NCBI GenBank assembly: GCA_002007465.1
Contig: LNAC01000102.1
Coordinates: forward strand, 2,883,386-2,947,385
Length of the DNA stretch: 64,000 bases
Source of the DNA: Ailurus styani
Taxonomy: Eukaryota; Chordata; Mammalia; Carnivora; Ailuridae
Direction: 5' to 3'
Part shown: piece by piece, positions 23,341-34,980 of the stretch
How positions within the stretch are numbered: the first letter of the stretch is position 1
Layout: each line of letters starts with the position of its first letter
Notes under the pieces: generated by a model
Database searches by the model: none
What the model was told of the DNA's origin: nothing
The model's input: the letters and a program-made list of their open reading frames with translations, nothing else
Program-made: the position numbers and the translations under genes

Positions 23341-23520
23341 GATTTTTAAAAGATTTTATTTATTTATTTGAGAGAGAGAGATCGCGAGCAGGGAGAGAGG
23401 CGGGGGAGAAGCAGACTCCCCACTGAGCAGTGAGCCCAATGCAGGGCTCCATCCCAGGACCCTGAGATCATGACCTGAGCCAAAGGTAGATGTTTAACTG
23501 ACTGAACTGCCCAGGTGTCC
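23341..23520 (-). mobile_element. SINEC, older type, minus strand
   Basis: The plus strand shows ttttaaaagattttatttat, a GA-rich stretch and 'ccaggaccctgagatcatga' followed by 'actgaactgcccaggtgtcc'. It carries the older 'gttaactgactga' variant, not the mustelid-type one. It lies just beyond the L1MA 3' end, and no clear target-site duplication was found. Confidence 0.85.
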
Positions 23521-26500
23521 TTTATTTTATGTCCAGAATGAATACTATAAAGTGAAGTTTCAATAGAGGAAAGCTTATGAAATCACGATATTCTAGAACA
23601 GAATTGGAAGTTGATACTTTCTTGACATCCTGGAAAACTAGCACTGATGAGAAATCCAATGACGGAGACTCTTCTCTGTTACTCTATGTCATGATTTTTG
23701 CTTGTTGTGGTGAAATTGGAATATATCAAAGGACATTCAAAACTCTGAACTGTTCTATGATTTCTGTTAGGCATTAGGGTAAGGTTTTAATAGTGTTAGA
23801 TAATTTTATATTCAAGGCTGTGAAAAGAACTTTTTCTCCCCATGAAGTTTCTGAGAAGATTGTTAAGTCAGGAAACAAAGCAGATTAGAAAATAGATCTC
23901 TCTGATACTAGCTCACTTAGAGCTCTGGTAAAAGGCTGCTTGCCTTGAAGCTGTCTGTGCCTTTCCATTTCTACAACGTGTAGGTAAACCAGTTTGTGCT
24001 TTTCATGCCTTTTCTTTCTCTTTGATTTCAGACTTAAGTATTTGGTTTCCTAAAAAAATTTTACCAATTCTTGCTGTAGAGTGCCCCACAGAGAGAGATA
24101 AATCCAAGTAGCTTTTGTTCTATTAGAAGCTTCCCGACCATCTTCAGTGGGGTTATACCCCAGGAGAAATTCTCTCAGCTTCCTATGTAACCCAGACTTA
24201 AATTTGATATATTGTAGCATCTCTATTCCTTTTATCATGTCTTATTTTCCTTGTTATCTTTCACCTGTCATATACCCAGGCTCTTCTTACCTGGAATCAT
24301 TGTGAAACTCAGCTAATAAGGTCTGAAATATTCTTTGGTGAAATCTTGATCTTCACTTCTTAATGCCATCCATATTTAGTATAATCTCCTAACTGATCGA
24401 GCTAGAGGGATTTCCTATATTTTCTTGCTGTTTTCTCCCTATGTATCATTCTCGGTGAGCACTGTTCAGTTCCTTGGATCCAGGCTTTTGAGGTGCAGGA
24501 TAGTGAGATATGGCTCTCTGAGACTTTGTTTCATCAACTGTTGGCTTTCTTTGGGACTTCAATATACCCATATTCCTAAAACCATCTCTAAAAGCTATAG
24601 CATGTGAGAATGACTTTTTTTCCCCCCATAACCTGCCATCTAGGCTTTGTTTTAGAATGAGCTCATTTGGTGTAAATCACTTTGGGTTCAGTTAATGCTA
24701 AACCTCCACAATTTTTGGAGTTAAAAATATTTTAAAAAATTTTTAAGTACCTTGTAACATTAACTGTATTGATATTGTAAGCACCCTGGTTCTTGTGGAA
24801 AGTATCCCTGGGAAATCTGTTAACACATTCTTACCTTGGGAATTATTGTTGTCGTGATAGATTCAAGTTCTTCCAAGAATCATTTCTGCCACCTCCAAGT
24901 GAGTATAAGCAGAAAATCTCTAAAGTCATACTTTATAGTCATAACATAATGTTCAGTAATGTCTACTTAACGATAACTAAATTTTAAAGCATTCAGAGTA
25001 CTTCGAGCATGTTGTTAAAAGAACATCATGAGAAGATATTTAGGAAAATATCTTTGATGATTGACAAACCATAACAAAATCAAGTTTTAACTTATATTCA
25101 TGTCTGTGGCAATACTGCAAATTCTCCTATATCCCAGGAGATTCTTTAGTGACTGTTCTGTAATGACACAAATCCTGGGCTTTGCTATAATGCAGACAAG
25201 GAAGATTACCTGAGTGGGGCAATATGAATTGCTGGGCAGTTTTGATAACTTTATTCTAAGTGATTATGGTCCACAGCCTTTTAAAAATCCCAGGCCTTCG
25301 TGTCCCTTGCAGAGTATAACCATGCGCACTTGAAATTTCAATGAGAATGTTATAATCTTCTGGCACAGGGCTGAGGAGTTACATGAATAAACATGATGAT
25401 ATTTCGTAGCCAAAATTACCTGATAATTTTGGCAAGCCTTTGCCTTTTATGTCTTGAGCAGTATTTACAAAGCTGTCTTTAACATTTTTGTGCCTTGGAA
25501 TAATTTATTTCCTCAGGTAAGGATGTTTAAATTACTTCCTTTTGGAGCTCTGCAAGTGAGGGAAGCTTGGGGATTGGGCTCTAAGAGAGGACCGTTGAAA
25601 CCATTAAAAACAAATGAAGAGAATTTGGGGTGATTGTGTAACTACTGAGAATGTTTTGGGGCCATGTTCATCATGGCTATGTGCTTAAAGTATAGAGTTA
25701 AAACAGATAACATAATTCTAAATGATCAACTCAAACATCTTGAGACTTTTCTCGTCTATACCCCTTCTGTGGAATCAAATCTGGTTGCCATTTAAATGCT
25801 GTATTGATGGGGTAGGCTAACCACTTGTTTAAGGCTGCGGAGTTGTATGTAAAAGTTTGACGTGGAGAAAATATTTAGATTCCTCAGGGAAGCTGAAAGT
25901 AATGAAAGATGGAATAAATTTGCATCATTTCAGTAAACAGTGGTGAAATTTAATGCTAATAATCTTGAATGGATCTAGAAAGAGGTCTTCTATTTTTTAT
26001 AGATACCCAGGAGTACTGTGCTTAAATAAGATCTCCAAGGGGAATATTTTCACATAACTGAGTCTGTTTACATATGTCCCATAGTGCTGCTTAATATGTT
26101 AGAGAGTGACCTCAAATCCTTCTAATACAGGGCAGTGACGGGACTGTAGATATTTTGAAGTTCAGATGTGAAGAGACCATAAGATAACCATATAATGTTG
26201 CATTTTTATTATACCTCAAGAAACGTGACTTTAAAGAACGCCAAGTCATATATTATTAAACATAAAAATAAATCAATTTTCAAAATTAAAAAAAGCTGTG
26301 TTTTTCATAAAGGATGATACAATGTTCCATATTCTGTAGTAAGCAGACTTTTTCATCACTTTGGCCATTAGTTTCCTCTTTTTAAACTGGAGATAATACT
26401 GACACCTTATAGGGTCATTGATGGGATACATAGAAATATTAATATTCAATATATTATTGCACACAAAGTAGTGGCTGGAGGAGAGGAGGCACAAAGGAGT
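23521..26500. other. About 3 kb of unique sequence, no gene seen
   Basis: No transposon family is recognised over this unusually long repeat-free stretch, and there is no open frame above about 66 codons. Repeat-poor blocks in otherwise repeat-dense DNA can mark old or constrained non-coding sequence. The inverted repeat at 25409-25433 lies inside it. Conservation cannot be judged from one genome. Confidence 0.5.
25409..25433. promoter_or_regulatory. Palindrome with paired AATTA/TAATT cores
   Basis: Arms gccaaaatta (25409-25418) and taattttggc (25424-25433) are perfect complements separated by cctga. TAATT/AATTA is the core recognised by many homeodomain proteins, and an inverted pair with a short spacer is a typical dimer arrangement. 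The regulatory role is inference; the inverted repeat itself is directly visible. Confidence 0.35.
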
Positions 26501-26512
26501 CTTGCACAATCA

Positions 26513-26896
26513 TTAGACTGATGAGAAGAGAAGCAAGAATGGGTCTGGAGGCTTTGGGTTGTGCCTCCTCCAGGTATGAAAGCACTGCTCCAGTGGCTTT
26601 TGCAACAGTTCCCACATTCCTGCCATTGATGCCATTTCTTCTTGATTTTTTTCGCTGTGTAATGGGTTTACGTCAGATACCTGGAGCACCTGGCTTTCAG
26701 CTGATCCAACAGGCTCTTCATTAATGAGAACAGGTGAGGACCAGAGATTATTTCCACTTTGAGGTAGCCAAGTGTCCTTGTTAGAGCTGGAACTCCTGAT
26801 TTCCTTTTTTGATAAAAACACAGGGCTCCGGTAAAGGGGATTTTGGTTTAATGAATTTGTACTGAAGGAAGACTTTGCCTGCCATAGTGCATACAC
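26513..26896 (-). CDS. Unassigned 127-codon open frame
   Basis: One of the longest open frames outside recognised transposons. Its peptide is polar and Ser/Asn/Glu-rich (for example NQNPLYRSPVFLSKKE and EEPVGSAESQVLQVSD), as in a disordered region, and the local DNA is GC-richer than its surroundings. An AG lies just before GCAAAGTC on the minus strand (tatgcactatggcag), but its pyrimidine tract is weak and no convincing donor follows. It could be an exon, an old pseudogene fragment or chance. No domain was recognised. Confidence 0.2.
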   Translation of the reverse strand: MYALWQAKSSFSTNSLNQNPLYRSPVFLSKKEIRSSSSNKDTWLPQSGNNLWSSPVLINEEPVGSAESQVLQVSDVNPLHSEKNQEEMASMAGMWELLQKPLEQCFHTWRRHNPKPPDPFLLLFSSV

Positions 26897-26959
26897 TCAA
26901 TTAATGGGGATCTGGTCCCATGCAACTTACTGGATTAATCATATAAGCATAGTCCTAAT

Positions 26960-27250
26960 GTGTAGTAACTTTAGTGGTAAAGCAATCAGGCTCCACACAT
27001 AGACTGTTTGGATTCCCAAATTGGTTCCTTTATATCCTTGTTGAGTGATCAAGGGCAGGTTACCTAAGAAATCTTAATTAATCTTAAACCTTAAATTTCC
27101 TCAACTATAATATGGGGGATAATAATATTTCACTCTTAAAGTCATTCTGAGGATGAAATGAATTAGTGCATAAAAAAATAGAACAGAGCCTGGCGTATGT
27201 GTTTCTCACTATTAAAGAGGTATTAGATATTATTAGCGGTATTATTTACT
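26960..27250 (+). mobile_element. MIR (ancient tRNA-derived SINE)
   Basis: Recognisable MIR order: 'caatcaggctccacacat', 'gagtgatcaagggcaggtta', 'atttcctcaactataatatg', 'gaggatgaaatgaattag', 'agaacagagcctggcgta'. Strongly diverged, as expected for its age. Confidence 0.8.
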
Positions 27251-28640
27251 ACCCTCTTCTTCTCAAGATTCATGGGGAAAGATCATTACAATTCATACAG
27301 GTTTATAGGCAGTGAATACAATGCCACTCCAGGTGCTGAAAGAAATAGTGGGATGATGACACCAGTGTCGGGAAAGTATGGACAGAGGGTGCCCCAACAG
27401 AAGGCACCCACCTGCTCTGTCCACATGTATGAGCACGTGCTTCAGCTTTACTAAGATGAGCCACTGCCCTGACACCAGGCTATAGGAGCTATTCTATATA
27501 TAGGATGCATGATATAGAGGCAAGTTCTGACTGTCGTCCAATGGTGTCAAAGCATGGATTTGATGAGAGCTCAAATCTGAACCCAGCCTTTTTAACTCCT
27601 GGAAGAAATCGAAATTCCTCACTGGTGAAGTTGACATTCTAGGGGCATTGCCCACATAAAGTGGCCTGTCTTACTATCACCACTCAACAACCCATTCTAT
27701 GCTCCTTCTGTCAATGGGGTATGAGTACTTTCACTCCATGACGTATTTTGTAGTCATGAACATTTTCCTGAAGAGTGTATAATGACATTGGGAACTTTAG
27801 TTATGAATTCAAATGGAAGAAAAGATGAAAATTTTTGTTACTTCTTTTTTCCTACCCCATTAAAAAATGGTCCCATCATAGTACCTATTTTCATCACAAC
27901 ACAGATGAGTGCATTTTAAGACACATATCACTTTTTAACAAGGCAATTGTTTACAATTGCATTTTGAATTAAAAATGAGACCTTTAATGTAAAGTCTTAC
28001 TCATTTTTCTACTCTAACCCCTGATAATTACCTAATAAAACCTCGGTGAATGAGTGAATAAATGAACAAAGATCTTAGCCACTAAGGCTTACTTGCATTT
28101 TTTCATCATTTTGAACATTGTTCTTAGAGGAATGGGGATCCTTCTTTAGTTTTCTTTATCCCTAAATCTCAGTGGGCAGTTGGTTTGTTTTCATAAGCCC
28201 ACATAAATTAGACCAATAACATCCATCTATCTTTGCAGAAGTGGTAATACTGCTGAAAATCATGGGCCTCTTTGTCATTACATCACCAATCTACACACAT
28301 TAAGCTTCTTAAGCCTAACTTGGAAATCGATGCTTCCTTTCCCCAGTCATTTCTGTTGCCTACCGCCCTATTGATAGGGTTATATTACCTCAGACACTGT
28401 TATCAGATGTGGCCTCCCCAGAGCTTTGTAGAAAAAGGCTATTACTTTCCCATCTTAGGATCAAATGTCTCTTTATATGCATCCTTGAAAATCACTGCCT
28501 GTTTGGGTGCTGTATTACATTGTGTGTGCAATTCTAATTTGTCCTCAGTTTTCAGCCATTTGTCTCCTTTGGTGATATTGATTTCTAGGGCAATTCTGCT
28601 CATTGATTTCAGACTATTTTCCTGAGGCCTGTTCTTACTT
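27251..28640. other. Unique sequence, no gene confirmed
   Basis: Holds a 117-codon plus-strand open frame (28272-28625) with a hydrophobic, Leu/Ser-rich peptide, no domain and no convincing splice sites; it is probably chance. Around 28015-28070 an L2/MIR-like terminal phrase ('gaatgagtgaataaatgaac') is visible. Confidence 0.4.
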
Positions 28641-28800
28641 GTTCTCTTCAACATTTATGGAGTACTCTAGATTTTAACATTCACATTCATATATACACAC
28701 TTTAGAATAAGTCTCGCAACAACTTTGTATACTTTCCTTGCATTTTACAAATATAGGTGAACAAGTCACAGGAAGATAAAATAAACCTCTCTGGAAGGAG
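28640..28800 (-). mobile_element. MIR fragment, minus strand
   Basis: Plus-strand phrases 'atttatggagtactct', 'tctcgcaacaactttgtat' and 'cattttacaaatataggtga' follow the order of a reversed MIR. Diverged and partial. Confidence 0.5.
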
Positions 28801-28859
28801 AGAATTTTAGGGATAAACAAAATTAGGAAAATGTATTAGGGAAGCTGGATGGAGATGGG

Positions 28860-28960
28860 CATTACCAAAAACTCTTTTGTTTCCTTATGTGCCCTTGCAC
28901 AAGTCAAACACCATTCTTAAATCTCAGTTTGCAAATTAGAAAAAAGGAGAAGGGTAAAAA
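28860..28960 (+). mobile_element. MIR fragment
   Basis: 'gcccttgcacaagtcaaac' and 'aaatctcagtttgcaaatta' match the central MIR core (the 'ccttgggcaagt...cctcagtttcctcat' region). Short and diverged. Confidence 0.45.
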
Positions 28961-29299
28961 CAAAGACAAAAATTTTCATTTTCCTTGACCATGACCTATA
29001 TTACAATTTTTGTAAGAACCAGCTCATGTGAAATGTAATATTTCACAAACGATGAGTTTATCTCAGGATAAAGAAATAGTGATCATGTTTGATATTATCT
29101 AACTCAAATCTTGACAAGAAGTGTTAATAATGAAGTAATCACTAATGTCGACCGTTGGTTGAAAATTTCTTTCACATTTTTTTTCAACCATGGGTATGTG
29201 AGAATCATCTGCATGCACAGTAAAAATGCATGAAATTCACAGATTTGAATAAAGCTCCTCTTAGATGTATTCTACCTTCTAGAAATTAAAATTATTTAA

Positions 29300-29515
29300 T
29301 AGGATTTAAAAGTAGCAAATTAGACAGACTTGGCTTGAATCTCAGCGTCATTATTTACTATGTGATCCTGGAAGAGTTACTCACCTATAGTTTCCTAAAC
29401 TATAATGTGGAGTAATGTGTCATAATCTGTTTGAGGATTGAATGAGAGTGCAGGCCATGCATCGAAAGTGGTGTATAGCACATCTTTAGTTTCAATCAAT
29501 ATGTGTTGTTATTAA
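29300..29515 (+). mobile_element. MIR
   Basis: Core phrases in order: 'cttggcttgaatctcagc', 'tactatgtgatcctggaaga', 'atagtttcctaaactataat', 'gaggattgaatgagagt'. A clear MIR core with the expected 3' side. Confidence 0.78.
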
Positions 29516-30530
29516 TTTTCCTTTTAGATACATTTGACTATAGTTATTCCTCTTTTATTTACTACCTGTCACTTGAAAATGGTCTGTGGTTCTTTATTTG
29601 CTCTATTTTCCAGGTTTGTATAGTAGGTACTAGGGGTATAAAGATGGATGAGATTGAATCTGTACAGGCCCTAGCTGGGCTGGGACTAGCTCCTTGGTTG
29701 CAGTTCACTGGATAACAATGTATCTGGTACATAGTTGATAATAAAAATTTTTCTAATTAAATGAGTTAATGTCTTATAGTGCTTTGGATAAGCAGTGGAG
29801 ATGATTATATAAATAATTTTGCAAAGAGTACTATATAATAAATGTTATAATTTAGGAGTCTACTGTCTCAATTTAATTTCATTTCATCATGCTATTGTGT
29901 TGTTGTTTAGTTGAATTTAATTTTCTTTATTTTTCCCTTTATGGCTTCAATGCTATTGGTTCTTAGGCTTTTCCAACATTTGTAATGCCTCCCAATTTTG
30001 TATCATGTAAAAATTTTATTAACTTGGTATTAATTCCTCTGCCTGATGTTGACTGAAAATAATTTTATACAACACTTACTAGCACTCACTCTCATTCTGT
30101 GGCTGCCTCCTAGCCTTTTAAATACTATGCTTATCATTTGCTTTGAACTCTGGCCTTCAAGCCATTTTGAATCTTTACAACTATGATTTTATCAAGAACA
30201 ATTTTATTTTTTTATCAAAGACAATTTTATAAGTATATTTTCCAATAACATACCTAGGAAGAAACTTATGGGACCTACACCAGTGCATGTGTGTGCCTGT
30301 GTATATTTGTGTGTGTGTATGTGCATGTGTGTATGTGCATGTGTGTGTATGTGCATGTGCGTGTATGTGTGTTTAAGAGAGATTGAGGGAAGGAGATTCA
30401 GTTAAGTAAATCTGAATCAAATTGAATGACTTACATCTAAGTAACAATCACATAATGAAATGATCTCAGGGGAAATTATTTTCTAAAGCAGAATATACTT
30501 TAGATCATGAATAAGGACTTTCAGTCCCAA
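29516..30530. other. Mostly unique sequence with a TG-rich microsatellite
   Basis: About 29610-29750 resembles an ancient repeat ('taggtactaggggtataaag', 'tatctggtacatagttg'). A compound TG/TATG/TGCATG microsatellite occupies 30287-30374. No gene seen. Confidence 0.45.
30287..30374. repeat. Compound (TG)n/(TGCATG)n microsatellite
   Basis: Alternating tgtgtgtatg and tgcatgtgtg units. The sequence is largely alternating purine-pyrimidine. Confidence 0.9.
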
Positions 30531-31000
30531 ATAAAATAATATTAGCTAATGTTTTTAAGTAGTTACATAGTGTCAGGTACTGTTTTGTTTTTTTTTTTAA
30601 GATTTTATTTATTTATTTGACAGAGAGAGAGATCACAAGTAGGCAGAGAGGCAGGCAGAGAGAGAGGAGGAAGCAGGCTCCCTGCTGAGCAGGCAGCCTG
30701 ATGAGGGGCTCGATCCCAGGACCCTGAGATCATGACCTGAGCCAAAGGCAGAGGCTTTAACCCACTGAGCCACCCAGGCACCCCATGTCAGGTACTGTTT
30801 TAAGGTTTTTTTAATGAATTAAATCAACATTTTTAGTAGATAATTCTAGAGTTTTTCTTTAATTTACAGATGAGGAATCTGAAGTACAGATCAGTTAAAT
30901 AACTTGGTCAAAGTCACAGAGTCAGCAAACACATGGCAGAGTTGGGATTCCCATCAATTGCACTGGCACCAGAGCTCATTTTCTTCCCAACTAGAATTTT
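30530..31000 (-). mobile_element. MIR, minus strand, split by a SINE
   Basis: Left part 'attagctaatgtttttaag' and 'tgtcaggtactgtttt'; right part 'tttacagatgaggaatctga', 'aacttggtcaaagtcacag' and 'cagagttgggattcccatc'. Together they give a near-complete reversed MIR interrupted by the SINE at 30587-30785. Confidence 0.88.
30587..30785 (-). mobile_element. SINEC nested inside a MIR
   Basis: Full-length minus-strand copy with the mustelid-type phrase. The target-site duplication tgtcaggtactgtttt is exact at 30571-30586 and 30786-30801. The insertion duplicated part of the MIR. Confidence 0.95.
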
Positions 31001-31504
31001 TATCTGTTATAACTTTGCCTATCCAGAGACCGATCCTCATATTTATGGTAACAGTGCTTTGATTTAGTTTTGGGCACCACATAAGAGCTACTGAAAAAAG
31101 ACTTAGTAGAGATGTCTTTCAATTTTCTTGACCAGTCTTTCCAGAGAGGTGTGCATTCATCATTTCCTTCAATTCTCCCAGGTTATGGGATAAGGCCATG
31201 GATTTTGATCATACAGTTTTTGCACTGTCTAATGCTAGTGGGTACTGAGGCTCAAGCAAAGACAGCCTTGTCACTCATATCTTGTCCACACATTCTTTTT
31301 TGCCTAAATTTGTTATGGCCAGTATTTCTTGTGATTAAAGAACCTTAATCAATCTCCCAAGATATAATGGCTGTTATAGAATGGATCATATTCCTTCAAA
31401 AATCACTACATCAAAAACTAATGATGTACTATATGTTGGCTAACTGAATATAACAAAAAATAAGCAAACAAAAAAGATAATACAAAAAGGAAAAAAATGA
31501 TCCA

Positions 31505-32060
31505 AAATTAGTATGTTGAAGCCCTAACTTCCAATTTGACTGTATTTGGAGATAGGTCTGATGAGGAAGTAAATTCTTACTTAAGGTTAAATGAGTCATA
31601 ACAAAGAGTCCCTAATCCAACAGGTTTGGTATTGTTATAAGAAGAAGTGACACCAGTGGGTTAAAGCCTCTGCCTTTGGCTCAGGTCATGATCTCAGGGT
31701 CCTGGGATTGAGGCCTGCATCGGGCTCCCTGCTCGGCGGGGAGACTGCTTCCCCCTCTCTCTCTGCCTGCCTCTCTGCCTACTTGTGATCTCGCTCTCAC
31801 TGTCAAATAAATAAATAAAATCTTAAAAAAAAAAAAGTGACACCAGAGATCTCTGTCTCTGCACACACGTAGAGGAAAGGCCAATGAGGACATAATGAGA
31901 AGCTGTTGTCTATAAGTTGGAAAGAGAGACCTCACCAGAAACCAACCATGATAGTACCTTGATCTTGAACTTGCAGACTCCATAACCATGAGAAAATAGA
32001 TTTCTGTTGTTTAAGCCACCCAGTTCCTATTTTGTTATGGCAGCCCTACTTGGCTAATAG
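31505..32060 (+). mobile_element. ERVL-MaLR-type solo LTR relic (MLT1/MST-like), split by a SINE
   Basis: Phrases 'atgttgaagccctaactt', 'gactgtatttggagatagg', 'aaccatgatagtaccttgat' and 'tttctgttgtttaagccacc' match the order of MaLR long terminal repeats. No internal retroviral genes flank it, so it is probably a solo LTR. The SINE at 31657-31834 lies in its middle. The family level is confident; the subfamily is not. Confidence 0.8.
31657..31834 (+). mobile_element. SINEC, 5'-truncated, inside the LTR
   Basis: Starts at 'tgggttaaagcctctgcc', so about 20 bases of the head (including the A-box side) are missing. The target-site duplication aagtgacaccag is exact at 31645-31656 and 31835-31846. 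The LTR sequence resumes immediately afterwards. Confidence 0.93.
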
Positions 32061-32259
32061 ATGAACTTTTCAGGGTAAGTGCTATATCTCCTGCTCCTAC
32101 TGTTCAGAGGCTACTATCTACTATGTAAGGCTCCTTTGGTTATTCCTCCCAGGGTGCATCATTCTGTACTAAACAATACGGAGTTGATGGTATACAAAGC
32201 TGACCCAATTCTTGCCTTCATGGAGTAATTTAAAGTATATAGTGTTAACTTCATACATA

Positions 32260-32580
32260 ACTCTCTTACTTCTTTAATATTTCTGATAAAATGTTAACTT
32301 ATCAGAGATCTTCCTCGATGACCTACCTAAAGAAGCAGTCTCCTAACTATGAGCTCTCCCTGTCCTGTCTTAGTATTTACCTTCTGTAACATTTACTCTT
32401 AGTTGACATATTATGTATTCATTTCTTCATCCACTCATCTTCTTTCCCCATGAGAATGTAATCTCTGTGGTGCATGGGCTTGGTTTTCTTTGCTGATATA
32501 TTTGTTTCAGTTAGACAGTGTTGGGCATCTGAAGACACTCAATATATTTTTTATTAAATTAGAGAATGAATAAATGGGGT
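32260..32580 (+). mobile_element. L2 3' end
   Basis: Follows the typical L2 terminal order: 'cctgtcttagtatttacct', 'tccccatgagaatgtaatc', 'ggtgcatgggcttggtttt', 'cactcaatatattttttatt'. Diverged, as expected for an element of this age. Confidence 0.7.
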
Positions 32581-34440
32581 ACATAGAAAAGTAAAACTCA
32601 TCAATTCAAATTTCTTTAACTACTCTCTGCATGCTTTCCATTGTGTGAATTGCTTTTTTCTTCCATGATGTGATTCTTTTCAGTATAATTTGTCTCCTCT
32701 GACTTCTTACTCTCTCCTTACCTCCTTTTTCTCTTTCTAATATTCAAACCTGCTTCTTCTGCTTCCTCTCCTGGTTTCTAACTCTCCTTTTTTAGTTACC
32801 ATTTTAACAGTTAGTGATAATATAATGTATAAAGTATATTTCAAATTACTTGATTAAGTGGCATATCCATTCTTATTAATTAAGAGGTTGATGAAGTCAT
32901 TTAGTTAAAATTCTTTCTGTAAGAAAAGATTTCCATCTTAATTGATTAGTAGGCAGTGAATTGAAAAATGATGTTTCCTCTGTCATATAACAACCCTAGT
33001 GCTTCACTCTGGAGTCACTGATAATCTCACTAAAATGATTTTTAAAATGAGATTGAGTTGCTAACATTAAAATTTATTTAATGCCATACTTTCAAAACTC
33101 TCTAAACCTAGATTTCTGGCTCTTGTTGAAAAATCACATCCTGGAGAGACTTCTATTGCTGGCTGAGTAGCAACTGTTTTGTGTGGTCTATAGCTTTCCC
33201 CTTCTCTTCACCCAACACTCCTTATTAGATTCCCTGCATCTGACTGCATTTGTCCATTTGTATCTAAGCCTCTTAAGATACGTAATATCATAACCCTGAC
33301 CTACACAGAGATTTTTTATAGGAGATATAATGATTGTTTACATAGAGCTGTTGCATGAGTTAAACATTTCTAGGTTATATTAATGGAGCAAGAAAAATTT
33401 TAAATTGGAATCAATTTGGAACATTAATATGATTAATTCTCTGTCACACTCATGGTCTTACTTATGACTGGACTCCTTTCCTGACCTTAAACGGCTACAG
33501 CAAGGGTCAAACGGTTCCTCACTAAGATACCAGTGCTTCTTCACCTTCTGAGCCTAGTGTCATTTGCCTCAAAAAGGGCTTTGATCCAGCCTCTCAGTCT
33601 TACAGCTAATTCTGCTCTTCCTTTCGGTCCTAAGTTCCAAGAGCTCAGATTTTGCCTTGTTTCTGGTGCCAAGACCACAGCTTGTAGCTCCATTTAAGTA
33701 ACGAGCCTTTCTTCCTGGCCTTCTGCCTTTGCAACAGTTCCAGGACTGATGTCCCACCTGCTCTCATCAGTTCTTGTAGGGACTAGACTTTTGCCTTTGA
33801 ACTCATATACATACATTTTATGTACTCTGTCTTGATGAAAATTTAGGAATCCTTCATCCTTTGTGTTCTTTAACAAGTTTGAAAAAAATCAGTGCCAGAT
33901 GAAAGCAAAGTACAGCATCAGTCCTGATTCCTGTGGTTGTATTGGGTGCTGTGGCTATGGTTTCATTGAAAAGGAGATTTCTCTCTTTCCCCAAAACTAG
34001 ATCTTGAGACTTTTGTCCAAAAAGTTAGCATACAGAGATAAATTTTTATACACGAAGAAAACACATGACTTCATGAAAATATAACATCTAAAGAATGTAT
34101 AGACCCAGAGAAAAAGAAAAGAGGGTAGACAGCTGGGTAGGCCTCCAGGTAGACCTTTAGAAGGTATCTGGTTTGCGACCTGTGTCAGCATGATAAAAAT
34201 CTTCCTTAGTGATTGTAATAGCAGAAGAGAGATAAAATCAGGCCCAATTCCTGTTTTTAATGCAGCGACACCACTCGGGTTAACGTGACAATGTATATCA
34301 GGCTTTCCCTATATTCAGTGGCAAGTTATTTCTCTGTATGGATGAACAAGGGGAAAAGGGTTTAAAAGGCAGGAAAGTTCAATACTGCCCTCTCTCTGCA
34401 TTACAGGGATAGACCAAAATTGAAACAAAAGGATAGGACA
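32581..34440. other. About 1.9 kb unique sequence, no gene seen
   Basis: The 33440-33880 part is GC-richer and free of recognised repeats, but no open frame longer than 62 codons or splice-bounded block stands out. Nothing else identified. Confidence 0.45.
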
Positions 34441-34625
34441 TTGTTTCCTCTGACATCCATGACAAAGTATACTTAGAGTGTCCATTTTACGGATGAGGAA
34501 ACTAGGACTTAGAAATATTAACTAAATTGCACCAGGGCATAGTTAGTGGAGAGACAGGAATTGAACTTGACCTCTACTCCTTATGGATAGATTACCCTGA
34601 TTAAGAACACCTGCCTGCTTAGCAT
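34440..34625 (-). mobile_element. MIR, minus strand
   Basis: Plus-strand phrases 'ccattttacggatgaggaaa', 'ctaaattgcaccagggcata' and 'gagagacaggaattgaact' are the reversed MIR core. Confidence 0.75.
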
Positions 34626-34741
34626 TCCATCTAAACTACAACATCCTTGGATTGGAACTAAAAGTTCTTCCCTATCTCCCAGTTTGTTCACACTGACTAT
34701 GGAGCATCAGTTCTGGCTATGTCAACAAAATGCTATGTTTT

Positions 34742-34980
34742 CAGAGCTTGTTTGGAGGTCATAGCAGGGGAGCACAGCTACTCCTATACCATTGACTGAA
34801 GAATGGTCCTCTTCTCTATCAGGGAAGGTCGTTCTCTTCAACCTAGCACGCAGCCTGGGGAGGGACGCACGTGGAGTGGTGAGGGAGGAAGGGGACACCC
34901 GCCTAGCCAGCCAGATCAGCCGAATCAACCCTGGTGATCAATGGGGTGACAGATGTCGCAGCCAGATCGCCCTTACATCC
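34742..34980 (-). pseudogene. RN7SK: 7SK RNA pseudogene, 3'-truncated
   Basis: The minus strand starting at 34980 reads ggatgtaagggcgatctggc, the exact 5' end of 7SK apart from one base. It continues through 'gacatctgtcaccccattga' and 'ctggctggctaggcgggtgt' to 'cctccaaacaagctct', then departs. That is about 240 of the roughly 331 bases of 7SK RNA, the scaffold that holds P-TEFb inactive with HEXIM and LARP7. The 3' stem-loop and terminal U-run are absent. Several substitutions lie in the otherwise highly conserved body, and the window shows no pol III upstream elements in place. It is therefore a processed copy, not the gene. Only a faint target-site duplication and no real poly(A) follow it. 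Confidence 0.93.

Noticed and set aside
28272..28625. 117-codon plus-strand open frame
   Set aside because: Hydrophobic, low-information peptide, no acceptor or donor, AT-rich surroundings; length is within chance for 64 kb.
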